A stretch of DNA of 64,000 nucleotides from Chitinophaga sp. YR573 (GTDB taxonomy: Bacteria > Bacteroidota > Bacteroidia > Chitinophagales > Chitinophagaceae). The position numbers were made by a program, and so were the translations under genes. The notes beneath the pieces were generated by a model. It was given only the letters and a program-made list of their open reading frames with translations. It ran no database searches and was not told the DNA's origin. The stretch is taken from positions 744,001 to 808,000 of the forward strand of contig NZ_FOJF01000002.1 of NCBI RefSeq assembly GCF_900110995.1. Reading direction: 5' to 3'. Positions 56,501 through 64,000 of this stretch are shown here, one piece after another (position 1 is the first letter of the stretch; each line of letters starts with the position of its first letter).

Positions 56501-56554
56501 CTTTTGCTGACGCGTTTTGTAGAGCCTGTTTTGTATAAAATGCTAATGAAATGA
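53531..56554 (+). CDS. RND-family efflux pump (AcrB/HAE-like)
   Basis: 1007 residues with 12 transmembrane helices in two repeats, each with a large periplasmic loop. The proton-relay Asp pair is visible in GLVIALGLLVDDSIIVVENI (fourth helix). The N-terminus (IHSFRTMPKSEDPLFPVPTY) and the AGLPVGEFSDNSG and FTAFIGIVTLVGLEVKNTI segments fit the HAE/AcrB family. It uses the proton gradient to drive export through the adaptor and TolC partner. It overlaps the next gene by 4 bp. Confidence 0.95.
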   Translation: MNIPKFFIKHWQFTVCIFLMILVWGIHSFRTMPKSEDPLFPVPTYQVVCIYPGASPADMEQLIVKPLESAIGTLTEIESVKTNINDGMAFIQVKFLQTADEDKKYDEVQREVDKVRPDLPDGIASLDVIQGSTSNVNVLQYALVSDDKPYRDLETMADNIKQEIEQVKGVKEVVIHALPQQQITVNIDLSKMATMGITLTDISNAVKSESVNVPGGFIDVTSNRYNVKTTGDYETVEAIKNTIIKSANGNIIYLKNIADIQSGYEQKAYYARYNGRKTIFIAANQQENTNIFTVTEKVEEKLQPYYKLNNGITLVKMFDQSISVSHRLYGLYRDFIIAVLLVLVTLLPLGLRASYVVMFAIPTSIFIGITLLYLTGYSLNQFSIVGLVIALGLLVDDSIIVVENIVAKLRKGENKIDAAVNGTNQLLGAIAAVTVCIVLSFLPLVTLDGATGDFIRTLPLAVIFTMLGSLFVSLTLTPMISSWLLKDKIGDNIFYRWVMKLNEGPFLKVLHKCLKYPKTTLSIAGALVLTGVILIKVIGSTFFPVAEKPQFMINVTMPLEKNIASVDSICSLIEREVFKHPQIKSVATNIGKGNPMIYYNLPQLGQKANTAQLICDIGHYEKDEMNLLLDSLRNVFAQYAGTKIQVKEFVQGPPVQNPVEVRMTGDNLDTLKMLSAKVENIMQRTPGTIYIDNPLKESKSELKVVVNHEKALALGIPISEISKTLRMAFAGLPVGEFSDNSGKDYNFKIVLTLNEDSRKTFDVFDKVYVAAITGKLIPFSQIASYQFQVSAPTIQHYDRVRSVTVTSSTASGFLTSNVANAIMKEVKKIKFPASYSFTAGGETEKKKESFSGLTSALLIAIFAITAVLILAFHGVRGTLIVASAIPLGIFGSIVALWIGGYTFSFTAFIGIVTLVGLEVKNTIIIVDFTNQMRAHGHDIDKAIELAREERFTPIFLTTLTAVFALVPLVIERSEFFSPLALVLIGGLLSSLLLTRFVEPVLYKMLMK

Positions 56555-57405
56555 GGAAATTAATATTGTTGCTGATAGTGTTGCCGGTTACTGCTTTTTC
56601 TCAGGATAAAGAAGTGTTTCATGCATCCTGGAAATTTGTTCCTGCAAAGACGGATACGATTGGGAAAACGCATTATGTGGATGTTTACCTGGCGTTTCCT
56701 TTATACAAAGACAGTGTAAATGTGCTGGCAGGAGCAGTTGCTTACAAAAGTACATATCTGGAAACATTTTCCCCTTTATATGCTGTTTCAGTTAACCTGG
56801 CATGGTTGCATAAATTGAATGATAAACATAATATTATCCTGTTTATACAGGGCGGGATCTTCAGTGATATGAAAGATATAAGTGAAGAGGATCTAAGGAG
56901 AACGTTCGGAGTCCGTTATACCAGTAAACATTCAGATAAATTCAGATCCGGATTCGGACTGGCTTATTCAAAACAATTCTTTAGTAAACAGATTACGCCT
57001 ATCATTGAATTGAACTATCGCTTTTCAGATAAACTGCAATTTTACGGATTGATACCTGTACGTCAACGCCTGGAATATACTATCAGCAGGAAATCGAAAA
57101 CTGGCATAGACGTAAATGCAGATGTGATCAGTTACCGCTTATCAGCCTCTTCAGAAGCTTCCCGTTATATGAGGATCGCACAATGGGCAGGCGCGATATA
57201 TTACCGTTATAACTTTTATGCTAACTGGAATATAAATGTTGGCATCAACATGGCCGTTCAGCAACGGTTTGAGCTATATGATAAGGTCTCTTCCAGTAAC
57301 TGGACGCTTTTTTCAAAGACGCTGGGTGGCAAACCGACACCGGTGTACAGGGCCGATCAGCATGGATTGCAGTTACAGTTGAGTATTGGTTATGCACTTC
57401 CTTAA
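56551..57405 (+). CDS. Outer-membrane beta-barrel protein (DUF6268-like) in the efflux operon
   Basis: 284 residues. A signal peptide (about residues 1-17, TAFSQ) is followed by beta-strands typical of an outer-membrane barrel, ending in LQLSIGYALP. The gene overlaps the RND pump by 4 bp, so it is translationally coupled and probably functions with the pump. The family match is tentative. Another possibility is a barrel that stabilises the outer membrane or the exit channel. Confidence 0.75.
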   Translation: MRKLILLLIVLPVTAFSQDKEVFHASWKFVPAKTDTIGKTHYVDVYLAFPLYKDSVNVLAGAVAYKSTYLETFSPLYAVSVNLAWLHKLNDKHNIILFIQGGIFSDMKDISEEDLRRTFGVRYTSKHSDKFRSGFGLAYSKQFFSKQITPIIELNYRFSDKLQFYGLIPVRQRLEYTISRKSKTGIDVNADVISYRLSASSEASRYMRIAQWAGAIYYRYNFYANWNINVGINMAVQQRFELYDKVSSSNWTLFSKTLGGKPTPVYRADQHGLQLQLSIGYALP

Positions 57406-57436
57406 ATAATATGTAGGTTCGATAAATAGCAAAGCA

Positions 57437-57462
57437 AACTGGCCTGTTTCAACAGGCCAGTT
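57437..57462 (+). terminator. Hairpin after the efflux operon
   Basis: AACTGGCCTG (57437-57446) pairs with its complement (57453-57462) around a short loop. Only a short GTTTATCT tail follows, so termination may be partial, allowing some read-through into the LytS/LytTR genes. Confidence 0.6.
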
Positions 57463-57520
57463 GTTTATCTGAACAGTTTATATCTTTACTATTGTGTTGA
57501 AATATGCTAAGTTTGTATCT

Positions 57521-58531
57521 ATGAAATTTGTGAAAAGATACCAGTTGAAGGCTGGGATATTTATTTCGCTGTTCGTTTCCCTGCTGGTATTTATTCCCCG
57601 CGTGATCCGCTATGATGAAACTGAAGACTTCATAGTATTACTGCAAATCGCCTTTTCCAGTTTCCTGTTTGCTCTTAGCAGCTGGATCTACAGCCAGTTT
57701 TTCCTTAAGTATGCCGGAATAAAACAACAATGGTTAAAAGCAGCGATTGCCATTTCCTTTTCTATGATAGTGTCTGTATGTTTAGCACAGTTTTTCCAGT
57801 ATCAGGATAGTGGGTCAAATCTGTTATATTCTACAACATTATCAGAACAGCGCAGGATACTGATGTTGCTGTTCAGAGGAGTGGTAGTAGGAGGGTTTGC
57901 CTATCTATGTGCTTATTACCTGAACATGTTGCTGGAAACACAGCAGGCTACTATTGGCATGGAGCATCTGAAACAGGAAAATCTACAGGCAAGATTGAAT
58001 TCGCTGAAACAGCAGATCAGCCCTCATTTTTTATTCAATTCATTGAATACACTAAAGTCAGCGGCAAATGAAGAACATGTAAAGGAGTATGTGGTGCAAT
58101 TGTCTCTTGTATACCGCTACCTGTTAAACTATAATGATAATAATCTGGCAACGGTAAGGGAAGAACTGGCATTTATCAATGCCTATAGTTTTATCCTGAA
58201 AGAAAGATTTGAAGATGGATTTAGTATGCGCATAAATATAGATGATAATATCCGGGAACTGCATGTTCCTCCTTTATCATTACAGATACTGATAGAGAAT
58301 GCGGTAAAACATAATATAGCATCTTTGTCTAAACCATTAAATATAACAATCTCAAATAATGAAGGGTATATTGTTGTCAGCAATAACCTGCAACGTAAAT
58401 TCTCTTCCGAAGAAAGTACAGGTAAGGGACTGATTAATATAAGCGACCGTTACCGGTTACTGGCTCAAAAGACAATAGACATTAAGGAGGAAGATGGGAA
58501 TTTTACAGTAAAACTGCCATTGCTGCCATGA
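57521..58531 (+). CDS. LytS-like sensor histidine kinase
   Basis: 336 residues from ATG 57521 (the frame is open from GTG 57494). Four N-terminal transmembrane helices (about residues 10-145) without a recognisable sensor domain are followed by the His_kinase domain with H169 in QQISPHFLFNSLNTL. The C-terminal ATPase has LQILIENAVKHN (N box) and a shortened G region. It overlaps the LytTR regulator gene by 4 bp. It lies directly after the efflux operon and could control it. The stimulus is unknown; membrane perturbation is a common guess for this class. Confidence 0.92.
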   Translation: MKFVKRYQLKAGIFISLFVSLLVFIPRVIRYDETEDFIVLLQIAFSSFLFALSSWIYSQFFLKYAGIKQQWLKAAIAISFSMIVSVCLAQFFQYQDSGSNLLYSTTLSEQRRILMLLFRGVVVGGFAYLCAYYLNMLLETQQATIGMEHLKQENLQARLNSLKQQISPHFLFNSLNTLKSAANEEHVKEYVVQLSLVYRYLLNYNDNNLATVREELAFINAYSFILKERFEDGFSMRINIDDNIRELHVPPLSLQILIENAVKHNIASLSKPLNITISNNEGYIVVSNNLQRKFSSEESTGKGLINISDRYRLLAQKTIDIKEEDGNFTVKLPLLP

Positions 58532-59277
58532 TAAACGTACTGATCATAGAAGATGAAGTAAAAGCTGCAAAGGAGCTTAAAAAGCTATTGGAACAGCTGC
58601 GGGATGATATGCAGGTAACAGATATCCTGCAATCAGTGGAAGCAGCAGAAGAATGGTTTGAGGTAAACCCGCATCCTGGTTTGATTATTTCAGATATACA
58701 GCTGGCAGATGGGTTGAGCTTTGAGTTTTTTAACAGAGTGTCTGTAAAGGCGCCTGTTATCTTTTGTACCGCCTTTGATGAATATGCTATCCGGGCTTTT
58801 GAAACTAATGGTATAGATTACCTTTTAAAGCCTGTAGAGAAGGATAAGCTGGCCCAAAGCCTGGAGAAGTTCGATATGATGAAGAGCATTTTCAGCGGTC
58901 AGCAGTTGCAAAATCTCTTCACACAAATTAAAGCCCCGTTTAAGACCACTTTACTGGCTCATTTTCAGGATAAGATCATTCCTGTAAGGACGGCTGAGGT
59001 AGTCTTTGTTTATGCTGCAAACGGACTGATAGGGGTCTTTACGGTGGCCGGGAGGAAGTACTACGTGAATAGTACGCTGGATGAACTGGAATCGAGCCTG
59101 GACCCTCATGAGTTTTACCGGGCCAACAGGCAGTTTATTATCTCCCGGAATGCTATTATGAATATAGAACATTCCTTTGCCCGTAAACTGGTGGTAAAGG
59201 TGCAGCCGGATGCCCCGGAAAGTATTGTTATCAGCAAAGCAAAAGCATCTGAATTCTTAAAATGGATGGAAGGATAA
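58528..59277 (+). CDS. LytTR-family response regulator
   Basis: 249 residues. The REC domain covers residues 1-120 (acidic residues at 8-10, phospho-acceptor D56 in IISDIQL, K101 in LLKP). The LytTR DNA-binding domain covers about 145-245, with the FVYAANGLIGVFT and FYRANRQFIISRNAI blocks. It is coupled to the LytS-like kinase by a 4-bp overlap. LytTR proteins bind pairs of short direct repeats upstream of target promoters. The likely target is the efflux operon; I did not find a clear site by eye. Confidence 0.94.
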   Translation: MINVLIIEDEVKAAKELKKLLEQLRDDMQVTDILQSVEAAEEWFEVNPHPGLIISDIQLADGLSFEFFNRVSVKAPVIFCTAFDEYAIRAFETNGIDYLLKPVEKDKLAQSLEKFDMMKSIFSGQQLQNLFTQIKAPFKTTLLAHFQDKIIPVRTAEVVFVYAANGLIGVFTVAGRKYYVNSTLDELESSLDPHEFYRANRQFIISRNAIMNIEHSFARKLVVKVQPDAPESIVISKAKASEFLKWMEG

Positions 59278-59280
59278 ACA

Positions 59281-59320
59281 AGAAAGGCTGTTTCTCCCAG
59301 AGAACAGCCCTTCTATTATT
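59281..59320. terminator. Shared terminator between LytTR and the convergent lipoprotein gene
   Basis: GGCTGTT (59286-59292) pairs with AACAGCC (59303-59309), with further near-complementary bases outside. A T-rich tail (TTCTATTATT) follows on the plus strand. Confidence 0.65.
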
Positions 59321-59339
59321 ATTCATCCCTATCAAACCA

Positions 59340-60095
59340 CTAGTATGTAAAACCTTTACGTTTGAACATCCATATGTTTCTCCAGCCATCACCCTGCTGC
59401 GCAAGGGTCAGCTCATCTGCTGTCAGTTTCACGATCACATAAGTTACTTTATTCCCTAAGCTGATATCAGCACCTGTAATCTTCACAGACTGGCTAAGTG
59501 TATCCAGGTCAAAGGAAGCCGTAGTGGTAACACCTGCATGTGTAAAGGTATAATTCTTGGAACCTTTCAGGTCAAACGTCATTTCATCATCAGCAACACC
59601 CTGATCCGTTAAATAAGCGATGCCGTTCTGCCACCACTCAGGAGCAGTAGCACCACCCGAACCATTACCGTAGCAGATGCCGGTAGGTCTGTCTACAGCC
59701 CATACCCATGTTTTACCTTCCTGTGCATTTGTTAACAGGTTCCAGGATGGATTATGGAAATACAGGGGATCATTTTCAGATACCGTGATTTTTGTAGAAT
59801 CATTCAGCGGACCACCACTGGTGTAGACAGAGTATTTGATGATATAATCACCCGCAAAAGGCAGGTTGATCGTATCGCTGGGTTTTTTGGAAAAACCACC
59901 GCTATATTGCCAGAAAGGGATATAGCTGCCTTTCGTAAGGCTGTTCAGCATCACAACATTATCATAACCCTGTTGCTGTGTTACGGTATATTTAAGATCT
60001 GCCTGTGAGAGAGTAGGAGCAGAAAGTGTTTCCTGATCTTCCTTTGTGCATGATGCCAGCACAAGCAGCAATAAGATGATGATATAATTTTTCAT
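59340..60095 (-). CDS. Surface lipoprotein of a SusCD locus, possibly glycan-binding
   Basis: 251 residues from ATG 60095 (the frame extends to 60155 without a signal peptide). Lipobox VLASC places the lipidated Cys at residue 16. The first half is a PKD-like beta-sandwich (FAGDYIIKYSVYTSGG, STKITVSEND). The second half has Trp-rich segments (GKTWVWAVDRPTG, APEWWQNGIAY) typical of a carbohydrate-binding jelly roll. It lies 22 bp downstream of SusD, the place of SusE/SusF-type surface glycan-binding proteins. Binding is inferred from fold and position. Confidence 0.75.
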   Translation of the reverse strand: MKNYIIILLLLVLASCTKEDQETLSAPTLSQADLKYTVTQQQGYDNVVMLNSLTKGSYIPFWQYSGGFSKKPSDTINLPFAGDYIIKYSVYTSGGPLNDSTKITVSENDPLYFHNPSWNLLTNAQEGKTWVWAVDRPTGICYGNGSGGATAPEWWQNGIAYLTDQGVADDEMTFDLKGSKNYTFTHAGVTTTASFDLDTLSQSVKITGADISLGNKVTYVIVKLTADELTLAQQGDGWRNIWMFKRKGFTY

Positions 60096-60117
60096 ATCGC
60101 AGTTTTTAGTGGAATTA

Positions 60118-61683
60118 TTAATTAGTCCAACCTGGATTTTGTTTATAAGCGCCATTAGATAAGCTGATTTCCTGTTCAGGAATCTTGAAAAGACCCTGTT
60201 TAATAACAGGGAAGCTCACATCAAACTGAGCGTCTCCATTGCTGTTGTCTATCGCTGCTTTGGCTACGTCCATGCCCTGACGCAACAGGTCCCAGTAACG
60301 TTGCCCTTCCAGTGCCAGTTCCAGTCTGCGCTCTTCCATAATGAGGCTTTTACCGGCAGCATCAGATGTTAATGTCTTACGGTAAGAAGTACTCAGGAAT
60401 GCACGGTCGCGAACGCGGTTGTAATAATCCTGTGCCTTGCTGAGGTTTGCATCCAGGTTCAGCTCTGCAGCCATCAGCAGTACATCTGCATAACGGATCA
60501 CCACATTATCGTAGTAATTATCTATCTGGAAATTACCGCCTTTATCCACTGCATTACCTTCATCCATCGGCGTATATTTTTTCCAGAAGTATCCTGTGTA
60601 TTGCGCCTGATCACTTAACACATACTTTGAAAGATTTTCATCTGCAATAGAAATAATACCACCGGATTTGCGGGTATCTGCACCATCATAAGCATCATAT
60701 AATTTGCTGCTTACAGTACCTGCACCCCAACCCTGGTAGTACGGCAATAAGATCTGACCACGGATGGCGATATCTACCTGCATACGGTTACCATTGTGCT
60801 GGTCCCAGCTGCCTAAGCCTTTATAAGTGAATTTGATGGACCATACGGTTTCTTTATTATCCTCTCCAACAAATCGGGAAAGAGATGACTGCCACAGACG
60901 GGGGAAAGAATCTACCAGTCCATAACCACCTGCGTTAATTACATTATCAAGATAAGTGATAGCGTCCGTTTTAGTGATTACACCTGCCAGGTCTGCCTGG
61001 TTGTAATATCCGGTATAATAAAGGTATACACGGCCTATTAAAGACTCCGCAGCCCATTTGTTCACTCTGCCATAATCAGCGCTGGAAATACCACCGTAAG
61101 CCGTAGCAGGCAGCTTGGCAGCTGCAAACTGCAGGTCCTGCGCGATCAGCTTATATACATCCGCAGGAGCTGCCTGTGGTGTATTGTATTCAGAAGGCGT
61201 GAGGGGAGAGGTGGCCAGTGGAATATTTCCAAACATACGTACCAGGTCAAAATAGAAGTAAGCTCTGAGGAAATGTGCTTCAGCAGCATACTGTGTTTTA
61301 AGGGTAGTATCAGCGCCCCAGCTCACTCCATCTAATTTAGACAGCAGTACGTTAGCCCTGTAGATACCAGTATAATATTTCTGCCAGATACCAATGTTCA
61401 TATTGGCCGCTTCCTGGAAGCGGTCCCATTGTTTCCATACCAGGTCGGAAGTACCACCTCCGCCAAAGCAATCGTCGCTGGCCAGTTCGGATACCAGTTG
61501 TATATTATCGTAATCGCCTATTTCCAGTTGATTGTATACAGCTACCAGTGCCTGTAAAGCCTGTGCAGGTGTTTTATAAAAGGATGCTTCCGTCTGTTGA
61601 TCTACCGGAGATGTATCCAGGAAACTCTTGCTGCAGGCAGCAAGGAAGGTGATAGCTATAGCTGAAATGATGATCTTTTTCAT
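60118..61683 (-). CDS. SusD/RagB-family substrate-binding lipoprotein
   Basis: 521 residues. Lipobox FLAAC gives a lipidated Cys at residue 17. Family blocks are FLDTSPVDQQTEASFYKTP, YAAEAHFLRAYFYFDLVRMFG, the VNKWAAESLIGRVYLYYTG helix and ERRLELALEGQRYWDLLRQG, ending in IPEQEISLSNGAYKQNPG. It is the lid of the SusC encoded 18 bp upstream. Its regulator and enzymes, if any, are beyond the window. Confidence 0.96.
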   Translation of the reverse strand: MKKIIISAIAITFLAACSKSFLDTSPVDQQTEASFYKTPAQALQALVAVYNQLEIGDYDNIQLVSELASDDCFGGGGTSDLVWKQWDRFQEAANMNIGIWQKYYTGIYRANVLLSKLDGVSWGADTTLKTQYAAEAHFLRAYFYFDLVRMFGNIPLATSPLTPSEYNTPQAAPADVYKLIAQDLQFAAAKLPATAYGGISSADYGRVNKWAAESLIGRVYLYYTGYYNQADLAGVITKTDAITYLDNVINAGGYGLVDSFPRLWQSSLSRFVGEDNKETVWSIKFTYKGLGSWDQHNGNRMQVDIAIRGQILLPYYQGWGAGTVSSKLYDAYDGADTRKSGGIISIADENLSKYVLSDQAQYTGYFWKKYTPMDEGNAVDKGGNFQIDNYYDNVVIRYADVLLMAAELNLDANLSKAQDYYNRVRDRAFLSTSYRKTLTSDAAGKSLIMEERRLELALEGQRYWDLLRQGMDVAKAAIDNSNGDAQFDVSFPVIKQGLFKIPEQEISLSNGAYKQNPGWTN

Positions 61684-61701
61684 GTGGAATGATTTACAGT
61701 T

Positions 61702-64000
61702 TTAAAGTCTAACGTTCACGCCTACCAGCACTGTTTTAGGTTGCGGATAAGTACCCAGGTCTATACCGGAAGCCCAGCCGGAAGGACCATAGCCTACTTC
61801 AGGATCTGTTCCTTTATACTTTGTAAAAGTGAACAGGTTGGTGCCGGACACATATAATCTCAACTGTTGTAATGGTAAGTTGTGGAATACTTTTTTGAAA
61901 TCATATCCAAGGTTCAGACTCTTTACGCGTAAGAACGATGCATCATGGACGTAGAGGTCAGAAGAACGGATCCAGTTCTGGTTTAGTTCTGCACCGTCAG
62001 TTACACGGGGAATACGGTTAGATGTTCCTTCACCTGTCCAGCGACCCAGTATTTCTGTAGTATAGTTACTGAGTGGGCGGGAGAAATCATGTGTACCATC
62101 CCATATCTGGTTGCCATAGTTACCATATAAAGCAACAGAGAAATCAAATCCTTTATAACCCAGGTTCACACTTAAACCGTAAGTGAATTTAGGATATGGG
62201 TTACCAATCTGTCCTTCATCTTTACTGTCAATCACACCATCACCGTTTACATCTTTGAAACGCACATCACCGGGTTGTGCATTAGGCTGGATCTTAGTAC
62301 CGTCTTTTCCTACATAAGCAGCAATCTCATTGTTATTCTGGAAGATCCCTGCTGTTTTATATCCGTAGAAATATCCCATTGGGAAGCCTTGCTGCGCACG
62401 GTAGAATTCAGGCATGCTGGCATATGTTATACCACTTGCACCATTGATAATTTTCTCAGGATTAGGAATATCAGTTACTTCATTGCGGTTCACACCCATA
62501 TTGGCATTCACACCAACAGTAAGGTCATGGAAAGTATGATTATATCCCAATGATATTTCCACACCCTGGTTGCGTACATCGCCACCATTGATCAGAGTAG
62601 TACTGGAACCGGAGATTGCAGGCGTATTTACTCCTACCAGCCAGTCTTTTGTTGTTTTGCGGTATATATCTACTGTTAAATTGAAATCTTTGAATAACTG
62701 TGCGTCAAAACCAACGTTGGCTTGTTCAGATGTTTCCCATTTAAGATCTGGATTAGAGATCCTTATCGGTGCAGCGCCTACAGCAGCATTGTCTCCTGCT
62801 CCAAAATAATATCCCAGGAATTGTGTGGAGATAGTAGAAAGATACTGGCTGTAATACTGTGGCAGGTTACCATTTTGGCCCCATCCTGCACGGATCTTCA
62901 GGTATGGTAACCAGGAAACGTGCATGAAAGATTCATTACTTGGTACCCATCCAAGAGAGAAAGAAGGGAAATAACCTGTACGGTGATTAGGACCAAACCT
63001 GGAAGAGGCATCAGACCTTAATACAGCGGTGAACAGATATTTTTCTGCGTAGTTATAACTGATACGTCCGAAATAAGAAACCAGTGAGGCGGTACTGTCA
63101 GAACCGAAGATCCTTTGTGTACTGTCTGTTGTTCCGTTATTGATAACAGCATTGTCAAGGCCCTCTTTCGTGAGGTCCTGTTTATAACCCTGCAGATAAC
63201 TGCCAATTATTCTGCTGGCATTCATACCTGCCAGTGCAGTGAAATTATGTTTTCCAATGGAACGCTGGTAGCTGATGGTATTATCCCAGTTCCAGGTAAC
63301 ACCGCGGTATATACCCTGATTGGCCTGAGAGTGCGTATTGTATGTGTTCAGGGCAAGGTTATATACCGGCAGATAACTCCGGACGTCAGAATAACTAAGG
63401 TCCAGACCAAAATCACTGCGCAGTTTCAATCCTTTAATAGGTTCAGCCTGTAAGTAAGCATCTCCTACCAGGCGGTCTGTTTTTGCTTTATTCTGATTCT
63501 GATAATACATGGCAGCTACCGGGTTGGCTTCGTCTGCATTAAAAGTAGATTTGCCAAAGGTGCCGTCTGCATTATATACAGGGAACAGCGGACTTACACT
63601 GAATACAGAGTGGAAAGTGTTGTTGTAGATATTACCAACAGCCACACCTCTTTTGTTAGACTGTGCAAAGGTCATGTTCTCTCCGAACACGATGATGTCT
63701 TTATACATCTTATGTTCAGAGTTCATACGGAAGGATATGCGGTCATAAACCGATTGTCCTTTAAAGCCTATCACACCTTCCTGTTTGGTATAAGCAAGAG
63801 AAGCAGAGTAGATAGATTTATCATTACCACCAGACAGACTTAATGTATGATTCTGTACAGGTGCTTTTTTATTATACATCGCTTCCTGCCAGTCTGTTCC
63901 CTTACCCAGTTTGCTTAACTGATCAACTGTAAAGTAAGGAGTACTGCCGGAGTTGATCGCCATTTCATTCATGATCACGCCATAGTCATGCGCATCCAGC
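61702..64000 (-). CDS. SusC/RagA-type TonB-dependent transporter, 5' end outside the window
   Basis: A partial gene: the frame is open to the last base of the window (the residues before the first Met are LDAHDYGV), so the signal peptide, CarboxypepD_reg domain and plug lie beyond it. The visible 760 or so residues are the barrel, with typical blocks NHTLSLSGGNDKSIYSASL, ASSRFGPNHRTGYFPSFSLGW and the C-terminal SLNLGYDFKK and VLVGVNVRL. It is the first visible gene of SusC-SusD-lipoprotein on the minus strand. Confidence 0.94.
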   Translation of the reverse strand, partial: LDAHDYGVIMNEMAINSGSTPYFTVDQLSKLGKGTDWQEAMYNKKAPVQNHTLSLSGGNDKSIYSASLAYTKQEGVIGFKGQSVYDRISFRMNSEHKMYKDIIVFGENMTFAQSNKRGVAVGNIYNNTFHSVFSVSPLFPVYNADGTFGKSTFNADEANPVAAMYYQNQNKAKTDRLVGDAYLQAEPIKGLKLRSDFGLDLSYSDVRSYLPVYNLALNTYNTHSQANQGIYRGVTWNWDNTISYQRSIGKHNFTALAGMNASRIIGSYLQGYKQDLTKEGLDNAVINNGTTDSTQRIFGSDSTASLVSYFGRISYNYAEKYLFTAVLRSDASSRFGPNHRTGYFPSFSLGWVPSNESFMHVSWLPYLKIRAGWGQNGNLPQYYSQYLSTISTQFLGYYFGAGDNAAVGAAPIRISNPDLKWETSEQANVGFDAQLFKDFNLTVDIYRKTTKDWLVGVNTPAISGSSTTLINGGDVRNQGVEISLGYNHTFHDLTVGVNANMGVNRNEVTDIPNPEKIINGASGITYASMPEFYRAQQGFPMGYFYGYKTAGIFQNNNEIAAYVGKDGTKIQPNAQPGDVRFKDVNGDGVIDSKDEGQIGNPYPKFTYGLSVNLGYKGFDFSVALYGNYGNQIWDGTHDFSRPLSNYTTEILGRWTGEGTSNRIPRVTDGAELNQNWIRSSDLYVHDASFLRVKSLNLGYDFKKVFHNLPLQQLRLYVSGTNLFTFTKYKGTDPEVGYGPSGWASGIDLGTYPQPKTVLVGVNVRL

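Noticed and set aside
58183..58383. 66-codon minus-strand frame in the LytS-like gene
   Set aside because: Shadow of conserved ATPase codons, with no independent support.

Overview
The window looks like chromosomal DNA of a free-living, glycan-degrading Bacteroidota, most likely Chitinophaga or a close relative (Chitinophagaceae). The evidence is four SusC genes (three with a SusD partner complete in the window, one cut by the window end), an ECF sigma/FecR pair, a SusR-like hybrid two-component regulator, a GH19 chitinase with a type IX secretion (T9SS) sorting domain, and promoters of the Bacteroidota type (TTTG about 17-20 bp upstream of TAnnTTTG). I see no rRNA, tRNA, CRISPR array or complete insertion sequence.

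Layout. 1-4.2 kb: an inverted-repeat-rich stretch, an outer-membrane beta-barrel gene, then a secreted BSP-like metalloprotease and an M28 peptidase. 4.4-8.4 kb: a large CHASE3/GAF hybrid histidine kinase with three receiver domains, followed by a stand-alone receiver. 8.4-14.9 kb: an ECF-sigma-like gene with an eroded C-terminus, FecR, a SusC with an STN signalling domain, and SusD. 14.9-19.7 kb (minus strand): a PAS kinase, a REC-cNMP-HTH regulator, a coiled-coil protein, and a trio of MauE-like membrane protein, small cysteine-pair peptide and membrane-anchored protein. 19.7-28.3 kb: a secreted esterase and a SusC/SusD pair on the minus strand, divergent from a GH19 chitinase, then a small lipoprotein.

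28.4-31.5 kb (minus): a MacB/FtsX-type permease, a receiver protein and the C-terminal remnant of a histidine kinase. 31.6-47.5 kb: a complete polysaccharide utilisation locus with a hybrid two-component regulator, GH31, GH2 and SASA acetylesterase genes, an unlisted 39-residue membrane protein, SusC and SusD. Its two transcription units carry the same 12-bp box at the same distance from the -7 element, which suggests a shared operator. 47.5-49.8 kb is an AT-rich accessory island with a GNAT, an exported chorismate mutase and a tandemly duplicated small gene in front of an ADP-ribosyltransferase-like gene, a candidate toxin-antitoxin module with a dead toxin copy between the duplicates. 49.9-59.3 kb: small secreted proteins, a DUF2147 protein, a TolC/MFP/RND efflux operon with an extra beta-barrel protein, and a LytS/LytTR pair. 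59.3-64 kb (minus): a lipoprotein, SusD and a SusC cut by the window end.

How the parts work together. Three glycan-uptake systems use three control styles: sigma/anti-sigma, hybrid two-component, and no regulator visible in the window. Secreted chitinase, esterases and glycosidases would generate oligomers for the SusCD importers. The most novel-looking item is the small-gene/ART-like module at 48.5-49.8 kb. The shared promoter box in the GH31/GH2/SASA locus is the most readily testable regulatory prediction.
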